From JBGSPQ01 sp964346765 (lineage in GTDB: Bacteria; Patescibacteriota; Gracilibacteria; UBA1369), in assembly GCA_964346765.1 (NCBI GenBank), contig CAYFWB010000003.1:62001-126000 (forward strand): 64,000 nt of DNA. Direction: 5' to 3'. Within the stretch, counting starts at the first letter, position 1, and each line of letters opens with the position of its first letter. Under the pieces are notes generated by a model. That model was not told where the DNA came from. It made no database searches and saw only the letters and a program-made list of their open reading frames with translations. Made by a program: the position numbers and the translations under genes. Shown in pieces: positions 42,652 to 52,114 of the stretch.

Positions 42652-43758
42652 CTAAACCTTAAGCGGCATTATGATATATACGTAATCTTTTTCTTTCAGT
42701 GGCCTTACCACTGCCGGAGATAGTTTATCGTCTATTTCAAACAAAATATTATCACTTTGAATATAATTCAAAACGTCCAATAAATACTGGGCGTTTAGAG
42801 AGATTTTATTATTATCACCCTGAATCTTTACGTCAAGTTCAGCTTTTTCTTCACCGACCCTTGTTTCATCTGTTGCGACCGTTAATTTTCCATCATTTGT
42901 GGCGGATATTTTTATGCTGTTATTATTTTCTCTGGCAAACAAACTCACTCTTCTGACAACATTTGCCAAAGCTTCATCCAAAACCTCCAGCTTGGTTTTT
43001 GTCTCTTTTGGAATAATTTTTTCATAAGGAGGAAATTTACCTTCAATCAGCCTCGACATTAACTGAACATCCCCTAAAACAAACAAAACTTGATTTTTGG
43101 AAACACTAAGCTCAACCTCTTCATCTTCGGCTCTCGCTAAAATTTTACCAAGCTCCATAATTGTTCTTGCCGGAACAATACATTCCATATCCAGATCTGT
43201 TTTTTCTTTCAATGTAATTGTTTTCTCAGCCAACCTGTAACTATCCGTAGCCACAACTTTTAATTCATCCTTATTAACATCAAACAAAACACCTGAAAGA
43301 ACAGGCCTTGAAGTGTTTGTAGACGCCGCGAATACTGTTTGTGAAATTGCTGTTTCCAGGTCTTTTCTTGGAACTTTAAAAATATTTTCTTTTTCAACTT
43401 TTGGTATAACCGGGAACTCATTAGCGTTAATACCTTTAATCTTTGTTTGTGAAGAGGGTGATTTAATTTGCACGCTGTCACCGCTTACAAGTTCAACGTC
43501 TATCCTCTCATCTTTTAAAAGATTCACGTAAGAACTTAAAAGTTTTGCGGGAATAGTTATTGATCCTTCGTTTTTAACTTCGGCCGGAATAAAAAACTGA
43601 ATTGCCACTTCTAAATTTGTCGCCGAAAGATGTAATTTGTTTGCTTCAGCTTTCAGTAAAATATTGTTCAATACCGGAAGTGTCGTATTTGGAGTAATAG
43701 CTTTACTTACGATATTAACAGCTCGCTCTAAATCTGCTTGAGCGCATGTAATTTTCAT
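42652..43758 (-). CDS. dnaN: DNA polymerase III beta sliding clamp
   Basis: The 368-residue protein has three clamp domains of about 120 residues each. Recognisable blocks are LERAVNIVSKAITPNTTLPV at the N-terminus, ISQTVFAASTNTSRPVLSGV at the start of domain 2, LMSRLIEGKFPPYEKIIP at the domain 2/3 boundary, and the C-terminal KDYVYIIMPLKV. It encircles DNA and tethers polymerase III. It is the first gene left of the 595-bp AT-rich gap; dnaA is not in the window. Confidence 0.96.
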   Translation of the reverse strand: MKITCAQADLERAVNIVSKAITPNTTLPVLNNILLKAEANKLHLSATNLEVAIQFFIPAEVKNEGSITIPAKLLSSYVNLLKDERIDVELVSGDSVQIKSPSSQTKIKGINANEFPVIPKVEKENIFKVPRKDLETAISQTVFAASTNTSRPVLSGVLFDVNKDELKVVATDSYRLAEKTITLKEKTDLDMECIVPARTIMELGKILARAEDEEVELSVSKNQVLFVLGDVQLMSRLIEGKFPPYEKIIPKETKTKLEVLDEALANVVRRVSLFARENNNSIKISATNDGKLTVATDETRVGEEKAELDVKIQGDNNKISLNAQYLLDVLNYIQSDNILFEIDDKLSPAVVRPLKEKDYVYIIMPLKV

Positions 43759-43796
43759 ATTTAATCTAAAAAATAAAATAACCGTTTTGTGTGCTC

Positions 43797-43824
43797 ATTA
43801 TAATATAGGGCAATTCCTTGGCAA
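43797..43824 (-). promoter_or_regulatory. Promoter for dnaN
   Basis: On the minus strand TTGCCA (43824-43819), a 16-base spacer and TATAAT (43802-43797) lie about 40 bases before the dnaN ATG. Confidence 0.6.
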
Positions 43825-44353
43825 GTTTTTTTTATTTTACTTTTTTTATCACACTGCGATTTATTTTTTTATTAATATATATATTTATAGTAATAGTAGC
43901 TTATTGACAAAATATAAAGAATAACAGTTTTTATGTTTATAAAAAGTTTAACAGGATAGTTTTAGACTTTTCTTATAAGGTTTTATTAATCCGTAATATT
44001 TGTGTATATATTTCAACAACCGTGTAGAACTTGTGCAAAACATGATAAAATATTGAAATATTATATTAATTTTGTGCAAACATGGATGTGGACATAAGTG
44101 GAGGAGAATTAAAAGCACGTTTGTTGCCGGTCAACCAAAAGAAATACTTGCGGAAGTAACAAAGGTTGTTGAGAAAAAATCACACGAGTGTACAGACACA
44201 CGTTTTTTTTAAAAGTAAACATAATGATAAAAGTAAACAAAAAACTTGCAACAACCCAACAAATATTTCACTAGGTGAACTTGAAAAACATTAATATTTT
44301 GTTGAAAACTACCGGAAATCGTGATATTTTAGTTTTCGGCTTAATATAAACAT
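43825..44353. other. AT-rich intergenic region, candidate replication origin
   Basis: This is the only gap over 300 bases. It is AT-rich, lies between dnaN and the divergent 44354 gene, and is where gene direction and G/C strand preference change. Bases 43888-43899 read TAG TAA TAG TAG, like a DnaA-trio run, next to TTATTGACA (43901-43909), one base off TTATNCACA. Other DnaA-box-like sites are TGTGGACAT (44087-44095) and TGTGTATAT near 44001. The direct repeat TTGTGCAAA occurs at 44031 and 44072. A 25-codon frame (44082-44159) is present but unsupported. No tRNA or protein gene is evident. Confidence 0.5.
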
Positions 44354-45001
44354 ATGCTCAAACAAAGAAATATAACAAAGATCATCGCGCTTGCGGTTTT
44401 TACAGGTGCGTTTTTTGCCGGATGCGCGGCCGGAACAGATCAAAAGGTAAATCCCTATCCTTTCGACACCGCTAAAATTGAATACGAGTTATCGGGTAAC
44501 CTGGAAGGAACACAAACCGTCTACATAAAAGGAGACCTTGCGGCTCATGAAACACAAGGCGTCAAAAAAGTGGAGGGAGAAGAGCAAAACATATATTATT
44601 TATATCTTGACCTTGGAGAGAGTAGATACGAAATAGATTTAAATAAAAAAGAAGGGAAAAAAAGTATGAATCCTTTATATAAAGAACTGAAAAAACTAAA
44701 ACAAAATGAAAAAATCGATTTTCTAATCAAGGTTGCAACAAATACCGAAGCATTAGAAAGCGTGCCAACAAGTACGGGGGAAAAAGAGTTTGCCGGGAAA
44801 ACTTGCAAAACGTATAACATGTCAGAAATAGGAGAAATTTGTTTTTGGAAAGGCATTCCGCTTTATTCAAAGCTATCTTTATCGGGCGGTGAAATTCAAA
44901 ACACAATGACTGCTGTTAGTGTGGAAACCGATATAGAGATAAAGGATTCCGTTTTCGCGGTACCGGTGGATGTCGACATTATAGACTCCGCGTCCCTTTA
45001 G
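44354..45001 (+). CDS. Lipoprotein of unknown function
   Basis: The 215-residue product has a lipobox (FFAGC, lipid Cys at 24). The mature part is a beta-rich domain with IEYELSGNLEGTQTVYIKGD, then EFAGKTCKTYNMSEIGEICF near residue 150, a pattern seen in DUF4412-like lipoproteins that may bind small molecules. The last strand is SVFAVPVDVDI. The match is weak and function unknown. It is the first gene on the right of the candidate origin and precedes rny by 59 bases. Confidence 0.65.
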   Translation: MLKQRNITKIIALAVFTGAFFAGCAAGTDQKVNPYPFDTAKIEYELSGNLEGTQTVYIKGDLAAHETQGVKKVEGEEQNIYYLYLDLGESRYEIDLNKKEGKKSMNPLYKELKKLKQNEKIDFLIKVATNTEALESVPTSTGEKEFAGKTCKTYNMSEIGEICFWKGIPLYSKLSLSGGEIQNTMTAVSVETDIEIKDSVFAVPVDVDIIDSASL

Positions 45002-45060
45002 TTGGCTTTGATAATACTGTATAGTCTTATCCTTAAATAAGGTGAAATCTATATTACAAA

Positions 45061-46599
45061 ATGGATCATTTTATAACAATTATTATAAGTGTGATCGCCG
45101 CCGCGGCCGGCACAACACTCGGATATTATATTTCAAAAAGCAAAGCCTTTGAAAGCATTGACCAATACAAAGAAAAAGCCGAATCAAAATTGGCAAAAGC
45201 AAATCAATCCGCGGAGGAGTTCAAAAAAGAGGCTTTGAATAGAATGAAAAACCTGAAAGGTCGTAGCAAAGAAGATGAAGTAAGGTTAAAAGAAAAAATT
45301 AAAAGAGTTGAAAATATTATCGCCTCCAAAAAAGAGCAGGTTATAAAAAAAGAAGCCCGCAAACAAGTTTTGGTAGACATGATTGGTGAAGAGAACAAGA
45401 AAATCGAAAGTCTAAAAGAAAATGAAAAAAACCGACAAAAAGAGCTAACGCAAAAATTGGCCGAGAAAGTTGGAATTAGCCCTAAAGAAGCTAAAGAAAA
45501 AGTCCTTGGAGAGACAATCGCCGATTTACAAAGAATGAGGGAAGAAAGATTAATAAAGTACGAGCAATACCTATCCGATGAAAAAATAAGAATCGCTAAA
45601 AACATGATTGTCAGTGCCATTCAAAGGTACGGCAGTCCTACATCGGTAGAAAAAAAGAGCCTTGTTATTACCGTCCCCCGTGATGACATGAAAGCCAAAA
45701 TTATCGGACACGATAATAACAACCTGCTTTTACTTGAAGAGCTGACCGAATGCGACATCATTTTCAATGATTCTCCCAATACCATCATTATTTCCAGTTT
45801 TGACCTTGTAAAAAAACATATTGGTAGGGAAACAATAATTAAACTGCTCAAAGAAAGATTAGTTGACGAACCTGTTATCAGAAAGAAAATCGAAGACGTT
45901 AAACTGGAGCTTGAAAATATGCTTATTAAGATAGGCAAAGATATTGTAAAAAAAATTAATCTTAAAGACAGAAAATTCCCTGACGATTTTTACCGTATCC
46001 TTGGGAGATTACAGTTTAGGTCTTCTTACGGTCAAAATATCATTAAACACTCCACTGAAGTGGGTTTATTTACAATGATGCTCGGAAGTGAATTAGATGT
46101 AAACATGGACACCTGTAAAATTGGAGGATTCATGCACGATCTTGGTAAGGCTGTTGATCATGAAGTGGGCGAACCGCACGACTTACTGACAAAACAAATC
46201 ATGGAAAAATATGAATTTTCCTGGGAAGAAATACACGCCGCCTGGACTCATCACGACGCGGCTCCTATTGAAACCGCCGAAGCCATGCTTGTAAAAGCGG
46301 CAGATGCCGTTTCCGCCGGCCGCCCCGGTGCCAGACAAGAAACACTTGAAAAATATCTCGAAAGAATTCGGTCACTGGAAGAAATAGGTAATTCATACGA
46401 AGGTGTTAATAAAGCTTTTGCCATTTCCGCCGGCCGTGAATTAAGAGTTGGTGTGGACCCGAAAGTGCTTGATGATGAAGACCTGACCGAACTAGCCCAA
46501 ACAGTTGCCAAGGAAATCGAAGAAAGTGTAACTTATCCGGGAAAGATTAAAATTAATGTTATCAGACGTATCCAAAGCACTGACTATGTAAAAAAATAA
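45061..46599 (+). CDS. rny: Ribonuclease Y
   Basis: The 512-residue membrane-anchored endoribonuclease starts mRNA decay. Residues 1-25 form one membrane helix, about 30-190 a coiled coil, about 205-265 a KH domain, and about 335-430 the HD domain (IIKHSTEVGLFTMML, GGFMHDLGKAVDHEV, AAWTHHDA). Overall length and order are normal. In the KH loop the usual GREGRN is replaced by IIGHDNNNLLLLEEL, so the canonical GxxG is not intact. The start is the ATG at 45061. Confidence 0.95.
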   Translation: MDHFITIIISVIAAAAGTTLGYYISKSKAFESIDQYKEKAESKLAKANQSAEEFKKEALNRMKNLKGRSKEDEVRLKEKIKRVENIIASKKEQVIKKEARKQVLVDMIGEENKKIESLKENEKNRQKELTQKLAEKVGISPKEAKEKVLGETIADLQRMREERLIKYEQYLSDEKIRIAKNMIVSAIQRYGSPTSVEKKSLVITVPRDDMKAKIIGHDNNNLLLLEELTECDIIFNDSPNTIIISSFDLVKKHIGRETIIKLLKERLVDEPVIRKKIEDVKLELENMLIKIGKDIVKKINLKDRKFPDDFYRILGRLQFRSSYGQNIIKHSTEVGLFTMMLGSELDVNMDTCKIGGFMHDLGKAVDHEVGEPHDLLTKQIMEKYEFSWEEIHAAWTHHDAAPIETAEAMLVKAADAVSAGRPGARQETLEKYLERIRSLEEIGNSYEGVNKAFAISAGRELRVGVDPKVLDDEDLTELAQTVAKEIEESVTYPGKIKINVIRRIQSTDYVKK

Positions 46600-46614
46600 A
46601 ATTAACTTCTCAAC

Positions 46615-46887
46615 ATGTTTGGATTTAAGAAAAATAAACCAACTCAGGAAAAAAGCGTTAAAGCCAAAAAGAAAAAAACAAGGGCGGATAAAATCGTAAT
46701 GGGAGCCATTCTGGGGGTGGCCATAGGTTCTGTTGTTAGCGCGTCGATGGCGCCAAAAAAAGACGAAAAAGCGCAAAAAGAAGTCTCTGAATCAAAAGGC
46801 TTTTTCTCTTTCCTTAAACGAAAAAAAGCAAAACGCAAAGCATCGTTAAGCGAGAATCCCAAAAAGATACCCGCGGAATTCGAATAA
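46615..46887 (+). CDS. Small basic membrane protein (YtxH-like)
   Basis: The 90-residue product has a very basic start (MFGFKKNKPTQEKSVKAKKK), one helix (IVMGAILGVAIGSVVSASMA) and a basic, Lys-rich end (FFSFLKRKKAKRKAS). This Gly/Ala helix followed by a charged tail resembles YtxH-type proteins. It lies 15 bases after rny, so it may be co-transcribed and could associate with the membrane-bound degradation machinery. No specific function is known. Confidence 0.6.
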   Translation: MFGFKKNKPTQEKSVKAKKKKTRADKIVMGAILGVAIGSVVSASMAPKKDEKAQKEVSESKGFFSFLKRKKAKRKASLSENPKKIPAEFE

Positions 46888-46946
46888 AAAGTATTACATC
46901 AGGTTCAAATCTGTTATAGTATAATACCTTAAAATTTATTATACGT

Positions 46947-49004
46947 ATGGGCAAAGCATCTCGCAAAAAGAAAGAGCGCAAACTGGCCAAGCGGGAAGAT
47001 GAAAAGAACCCTAAAAAAGCCAAAGTCAAAAAAAATACCAAGCCAAATAAACAAAGCTCAAAAAAAGTAAAGTCGCATAAGAAAAAACCGGCGACCTTTC
47101 TTGAAATAAAAGCGGAAAAAAAGAACAAAATAGAAGATAAAGCCGATAAAAAAGAACAAAAAAAGTCCCGTTTATATTCCGCTATCGAGCCTCAAAAACT
47201 GGAAGCGCTTAAAAAAGAGTCAAAAAAAATAATCAAAGGAGGAGTTTATATTTCAACAACAATCATTTTCGCTATCGCCATTATAATTTCAATAGAAGCG
47301 CACTCCCATAATAGGGTACTGGCCGGAACAAGAGCCGGTAACATTGATCTAAGTTATCTTGAACACGAACAAGCCAAGGAATCTCTGCAAACGGGGTTAA
47401 GAGATTATTTTCAATCACCCGTGGAATTCACACTCAACGGTGAAACAAAAACACTTTCTCTTGAACAATTGGCAATAAGACCACTGGTTGAACAAACAAT
47501 TGATCAAATTCCGGTTATCAATTTCGAAACAACCAATCCGGTACGGTTGCTGACATCGGTTTTTAAAGAAAACAACATTGTTCCCTATTACATCCTGGAC
47601 GGAGATAAAATAGTTAAAGAACTGGAAAAAGAATTTGGCGTCACCGACCAAAGAGCTAAAAATGCCACAATCATTTATCAGGATGATGATTTTAAAATAG
47701 AAAGTGAAAAAAGCGGTCGCGCAATAGATCGCCAGGCATTGATCGGTGATCTTCGAAGCAGAATCGAAAACCTGCATTCCTCTACCGTTAATCTTTCGCT
47801 TGTGGCGGAAGAACCAAGGATCACGACGGAAAGGCTGAATAGGGAAAAAGACAGATTACTCGAATTATTGAAACAACCTGTAACTTTAAACTGGGAAAAT
47901 GAATCATTAACTTTAAAACTGATTGATCATTTGGAAGCGGTGAGTTTTAAAGAAAAAAACAGCATGCAAATAAAAGAAAACAGTGTAGAGATACCTGTGG
48001 AACTTAATCAAAGTGGCCAACTAATAACACCAAAAACAAGCCCCATAGAGATCAGCGGCGACATCGCCGTGGCGCTGGATTCGGAAGCGATAATTCCTTT
48101 TCTTGAAGAAAATTTAATTTCCGATATCGAAATTCCCACATCCCCCGCCAATATTTATACGGATGATCAAGATAATGTTGTTATAGAGGGAAAAGGAGAA
48201 GATGGTAGATCGGTTTCCAGACAAAGTTTGATAGAAGCAATGGAACTTGCCGTAAACAACCGGTTATCTGCCGTACATATACCGGTAACAATTGAACACG
48301 CGCCACTTACAATATCTGAAGATCTTCAAGAAAAAGGGATCACAGAGCTTATAGCGACCGGGCATTCCGCTTATTACGGATCACCTAGCAATCGCATGTT
48401 CAATATTGATTTCGGGTCGAAAAAATATAACGGCCTTTTGATTCCTCCTGGAGAAGAGTTTTCTTTTAATGAAGTCTTGGGTCCGGTGGATGCCACAAGC
48501 GGTTTTAAAGCGGAAAAAGTAATAAAAAAAGATAAACTGGAATACGAATACGGCGGTGGAATATGCCAGGTTTCAACAACATTTTACAGAGCCGTCCTAC
48601 AAGCGGGACTTCCGATAACCGAAAGAAAACCGCATTCCTGGAAAGTTTCATATTACTCTCAGTCTATGGGGGACGGTCTTGACGCCACCATTTATCCCGG
48701 AGTCGCTGATCTTAAGTTCTTAAACGACACCCCCGGCCATTTGTTGATTCAGGCATATACCGAAGGAGCCGAAGCTTATTTCAAGATTTATGGAACAAGC
48801 GACGGTAGAAATGTTGTTTTGGATGGACCTTACGGCGGCGGTCTAACATATCGCTGGAACCGAATAATAACAGTTAACGGCGAAGAAAAAACGGAAGAAA
48901 TTTGGAGTCGTTACCGACCCATTCCACCTCCCGAACCTGCTGAAAAACCAGTCTCCGCAGCAACTGCGGAGCAAAGCACAGGCGGAGTTGAGTTTAATTT
49001 CTAA
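46947..49004 (+). CDS. VanW/YoaR-like peptidoglycan-binding membrane protein
   Basis: The 685-residue protein has a Lys-rich cytoplasmic N-terminus (residues 1-95), one helix (GGVYISTTIIFAIAIIISIE) and a large outer region. Two or three repeats of the PG_binding_4 type (about 130-450; ARNATI-like RAKNATIIYQDDDFKIESEK, RSIDRQALIGDL) are followed by a VanW domain (about 470-620): LIPPGEEFSFNEVLGPVDA, GGGICQVSTTFYRAVL, and HSWKVSYYSQSMGDGLDATI. Known VanW-type proteins are cell-wall associated, but their reaction is unclear. The C-terminus carries a GC-rich hairpin (CTCCGCAG and CTGCGGAG). It ends 3 bases before a convergent gene. Confidence 0.88.
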   Translation: MGKASRKKKERKLAKREDEKNPKKAKVKKNTKPNKQSSKKVKSHKKKPATFLEIKAEKKNKIEDKADKKEQKKSRLYSAIEPQKLEALKKESKKIIKGGVYISTTIIFAIAIIISIEAHSHNRVLAGTRAGNIDLSYLEHEQAKESLQTGLRDYFQSPVEFTLNGETKTLSLEQLAIRPLVEQTIDQIPVINFETTNPVRLLTSVFKENNIVPYYILDGDKIVKELEKEFGVTDQRAKNATIIYQDDDFKIESEKSGRAIDRQALIGDLRSRIENLHSSTVNLSLVAEEPRITTERLNREKDRLLELLKQPVTLNWENESLTLKLIDHLEAVSFKEKNSMQIKENSVEIPVELNQSGQLITPKTSPIEISGDIAVALDSEAIIPFLEENLISDIEIPTSPANIYTDDQDNVVIEGKGEDGRSVSRQSLIEAMELAVNNRLSAVHIPVTIEHAPLTISEDLQEKGITELIATGHSAYYGSPSNRMFNIDFGSKKYNGLLIPPGEEFSFNEVLGPVDATSGFKAEKVIKKDKLEYEYGGGICQVSTTFYRAVLQAGLPITERKPHSWKVSYYSQSMGDGLDATIYPGVADLKFLNDTPGHLLIQAYTEGAEAYFKIYGTSDGRNVVLDGPYGGGLTYRWNRIITVNGEEKTEEIWSRYRPIPPPEPAEKPVSAATAEQSTGGVEFNF

Positions 49005-49007
49005 AGA

Positions 49008-49769
49008 CTATTCGAGCTTTTGAAGCATTTGCTGCGCCTCTTCATTTTCCGGATAAGCCAGCAGTATTTCACTTAAAAGTTGTTTCGCTTCCGCGATCAT
49101 ATCTTTATCTATGTAAAAATGAGCCAGCGTGAGTAGATAATCCAGGTTTTCCGGATCCATTTCAACGGCTCTTTTAAAATTATCCAAAGCTTCTTCCAGT
49201 TCTTCCAATTCATATAGAATCTGAGCCAGACTAAAGAAACGCGCCGGTCTGGAACTATCCATTTCAATGGCTTTTTTATAAAAAATTTTTGCTTCAGCAA
49301 GCTTTTTCTGACTAAAAAGCGCCATCCCCAGATTACTGTAATAAGCGGGATCATCGGTAATCGTGGCCACAAGTTTTCTATAAATGCTCTCAGCCTTACC
49401 ATATTGAGCCTGTCTCAAGTAAATCATGCCCAGATGTTTGTGAGCTTCAATCGAACTTGGGTCCAGCGCCAGTGCCTGAATAGTCAGCTTTTCAGCCATC
49501 CGTATATCTCCTTTATTCAGTTGAATTACAGCTTTTTTTATGAAACTGTCCGCTTTCGCCAGTTTTTTAGAATCGGATTCATCGCGCGGCGGAATAATCT
49601 CATCCACTGTCAATTCATTAGTTTGCAGTGTTGTGTCATGACGAAAAAAAAATTTTTTCCTGAACAATACAGCGCTTAAGGTGGTATTTTTTTCGACTAT
49701 AAAATAACGCCTGAAAAAAATAACAAGCAGTATTAAAAGGCCTCCCAGAATAATAATTAATTTAATCAT
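49008..49769 (-). CDS. Membrane-anchored TPR-repeat protein
   Basis: The 253-residue product has an N-terminal helix (IKLIIILGGLLILLVIFFRR), a short linker, and about five tetratricopeptide repeats (AEKLTIQALALDPSSIEAHK; AESIYRKLVATITDDPAYYS; AKIFYKKAIEMDSSRPARFF; ALDNFKRAVEMDPENLDYLL; AKQLLSEILLAYPENEEAQQ). TPR repeats serve as protein-binding scaffolds. Start and stop overlap the holB-like gene by four bases, and it is the last gene of a murF-holB-TPR operon. The binding partner is unknown. Confidence 0.85.
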   Translation of the reverse strand: MIKLIIILGGLLILLVIFFRRYFIVEKNTTLSAVLFRKKFFFRHDTTLQTNELTVDEIIPPRDESDSKKLAKADSFIKKAVIQLNKGDIRMAEKLTIQALALDPSSIEAHKHLGMIYLRQAQYGKAESIYRKLVATITDDPAYYSNLGMALFSQKKLAEAKIFYKKAIEMDSSRPARFFSLAQILYELEELEEALDNFKRAVEMDPENLDYLLTLAHFYIDKDMIAEAKQLLSEILLAYPENEEAQQMLQKLE

Positions 49770-50701
49770 ATTGTTAGTATCAAATTTTCAAGCAGTAGTC
49801 TTAAATTAACGTTATTTTTCAAAAGTTTTCTGGCATCCTGCGTCTTTTGCAGTAATTTAACACATTTATCCAAAGATAACAGTGCGTTTTTGCCGGCGGC
49901 CGCGGCCAGCATTTCCCCTCTCACCACCAGTTCCAGCATCGCCAAAAACCTGTGCAACCTCTCCGCGCCATCGTCTTTGACGGCCGCGGCCAGCTCCGCG
50001 ATATACATAAACTGCGCGGCTCTGTCATTCCCGGAAATTAGATTTTTCACGTCCGCATACAGTTTTTCATATTCACCCAAAGCCTTAGGATCATTCATCA
50101 GGCGAACAGCCGTACCGGGTCTGCCACCGGCAAATTGTCTTGCCTTTTCCACATCTCTGGCTTCCGCAAGCGGGAAACGCTCTCTAATCACCGCTTCAAC
50201 ATCCTCGTCATTCAGAACGGAAAACTGAATCAACCGCACACGGGAAACAATTGTTGCTAAAACATCTTTCAGGTTTGAGGTCGTTAATAAAAACAAAACA
50301 TTAGCCGGCGGATCTTCCAACGTTTTCAGCATGGCATTCGCGGCGGTCGGTGTCATTCTTTCGATACTTTCCATCACCAAAATTTTATAATTCCCCGTCC
50401 CGGTCATGTTTACCTTTTCAATAACCTGTCTGATCTGCTCGATTTTCACCTTTTCGCCATCATCTCTCAAAATCAAAGTGTCGCAGTGATAACCTTTTTC
50501 AATTTCTTTACATACATTGCACTGACCGCACATTTCACTATCACATTGCAGGATTAAAGCCATATCAAGAGCGACGCGAAATTTACCCACTCCTGCGGGA
50601 CCGGCCAGCAAATAAGCGTGCGCCGTCTTATTACTCATCACGTCGCTCTCAAGCGACTTTAAAACCGCGTCATGCCCCTTGATTTGCCAGTTAAACTTCA
50701 A
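49766..50701 (-). CDS. holB: DNA polymerase III delta' subunit (clamp loader)
   Basis: The 311-residue AAA+ protein has AHAYLLAGPAGVGKFRVALD, so the P-loop is GPAGVGKF and lacks the usual Ser/Thr after Lys, as in delta' subunits that do not hydrolyse ATP. A zinc site (CDSEMCGQCNVC) follows. The sensor region reads ANAMLKTLEDPPANVLFLLT and the SRC-like segment IVSRVRLIQF, with Val in place of Cys. The C-terminal collar domain is present. It would help load the DnaN clamp. dnaX and holA are not in the window. Confidence 0.88.
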   Translation of the reverse strand: MKFNWQIKGHDAVLKSLESDVMSNKTAHAYLLAGPAGVGKFRVALDMALILQCDSEMCGQCNVCKEIEKGYHCDTLILRDDGEKVKIEQIRQVIEKVNMTGTGNYKILVMESIERMTPTAANAMLKTLEDPPANVLFLLTTSNLKDVLATIVSRVRLIQFSVLNDEDVEAVIRERFPLAEARDVEKARQFAGGRPGTAVRLMNDPKALGEYEKLYADVKNLISGNDRAAQFMYIAELAAAVKDDGAERLHRFLAMLELVVRGEMLAAAAGKNALLSLDKCVKLLQKTQDARKLLKNNVNLRLLLENLILTI

Positions 50702-50710
50702 CTTAATAAG

Positions 50711-51982
50711 TTAAGAAACTTTTTTCCATGTATCTTCCTGCCTTGTAAGAAGGCTTACGGCTCTCCATGGCTCCTTCATGATTTTTTTAACCAGTCTTTC
50801 CAGCCTGATGCCGTTTTGTGAACCTTTTACCATGACCGTATCCCCTTCTCTAAGTGTTGTTTTAACATAATCCGCCGCGCTGATTGCGTTGTCATAATGA
50901 TGCAGGTCTTCTTTGTTAAAATCGGCATTCAATGCGCCCTCTTCAAGCCAACGCGCTTCTTCCCCCACCAACACAATAATATCCGCCTTGTCCGCCGCGT
51001 AGGCTCCAAGTTCATTATGTTTCAACTCACTTATCTGACCCAACTCGTTCATACTTCCGAGCACAGCGATTTTCCTTCCGGGCGCGACTTTTAAAACATC
51101 AAGAGCCTGTTTCATGGAATCCGGCGAAGCATTATAAGAAGCGTCAATAATCACACTATCCTTAATTCCCTCAATCCGATTCATCCTACTCGGCGGCAGT
51201 TTAAAGTTTTTAAGGGCATCAACGGCTTCTTGCGGTGTAAAACCCTGAGTCAGGGCGGTTGCGATAGCGGGTAAAAGCACATAAGCTTGCGCCGCGCCCA
51301 ATAAATCAAAATGAGCTTCCACTTCTTCACCTTTATATCCCAACTTTAGATCCAGACCATCAATCCCATAAGAAAGATCTAAAAGCCTTAGATCCGCCCA
51401 TTCCGCGTGGCCGTAAAAAAATGCGTTGCAATGCAAATTATGTTTAAAGGAAGCCAAATATCCATCATCGGCGTTTAAAATGGCGATCCCCTTTTGGGGC
51501 AGACTCAAAACAATTTTTTTCTTTTCGTTAAAAATATCATCCAGGTCGTTAAATTGCCCTTCAGATAAATGAACGGGCTTAATGTTGGTCATTACCGCGA
51601 TTTGAGGTTTGGCCAGTTTTAAAAGCTGATCCATGTCCCCCGGTTTGTCCACCCCCATCTCAATCACCAACATCTGCACTTGCCTTCCCCCAAAAAAAGC
51701 GTTCCAAACAGAACCCGACAAAGTTTTTAACCATTTCCACAGAGAAGAAAAACCGGAGCGCTGTTCAAGTATGGCTAATGGAAGTCCGAATTCGGTGTTA
51801 TAGCTTTTTTCGCTTTTATTAACCTGATACCTGTGTTGCAAAATTTCATAAACCGCTTCTTTGGTACTAGTTTTGCCGATCGATCCTGTAATGCCGATAA
51901 TAAAAAGGCGCAGTCTTTTTAGTCTGATACGCGCCAGACTGGTCAAAAAATTTAAAATCCATTTTTTTATAATCTTTTTCAT
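50711..51982 (-). CDS. murF: MurF-type Mur ligase lacking the N-terminal substrate domain
   Basis: The 423-residue ATP-dependent ligase should add D-Ala-D-Ala (or a similar dipeptide) to the UDP-muramyl tripeptide. The P-loop (ITGSIGKTSTKEAV) lies at residues 30-42, so the usual MurF domain I of about 80 residues is missing; instead there is a basic amphipathic start (MKKIIKKWILNFLTSLARIR). SYNTEFGLPLAIL, VIEMGVDKPGDMD, VMTNIKPVHLSEGQF, and later IIDASYNASPDSMKQALDVL and VAVLGSM-like AVLGSMNELG match the ATPase and C-terminal domains. It may be membrane-associated. It heads an operon with holB and the TPR gene. Confidence 0.85.
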   Translation of the reverse strand: MKKIIKKWILNFLTSLARIRLKRLRLFIIGITGSIGKTSTKEAVYEILQHRYQVNKSEKSYNTEFGLPLAILEQRSGFSSLWKWLKTLSGSVWNAFFGGRQVQMLVIEMGVDKPGDMDQLLKLAKPQIAVMTNIKPVHLSEGQFNDLDDIFNEKKKIVLSLPQKGIAILNADDGYLASFKHNLHCNAFFYGHAEWADLRLLDLSYGIDGLDLKLGYKGEEVEAHFDLLGAAQAYVLLPAIATALTQGFTPQEAVDALKNFKLPPSRMNRIEGIKDSVIIDASYNASPDSMKQALDVLKVAPGRKIAVLGSMNELGQISELKHNELGAYAADKADIIVLVGEEARWLEEGALNADFNKEDLHHYDNAISAADYVKTTLREGDTVMVKGSQNGIRLERLVKKIMKEPWRAVSLLTRQEDTWKKVS

Positions 51983-52114
51983 GCTAACCGCATTTTACGG
52001 GAAAAGGCCACAAATTCAATTTACACTCAACAGATTATGCTTTCAATTAACTTGAAAGAGGGGCTGAAAAGTACCAAAATAAAGGCGAAAAAGCAATAAC
52101 ATTAACCATTCATC

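Noticed and set aside
44082..44159. 25-codon frame in the candidate origin
   Set aside because: Too short to support, no clear ribosome-binding site and no recognised family.
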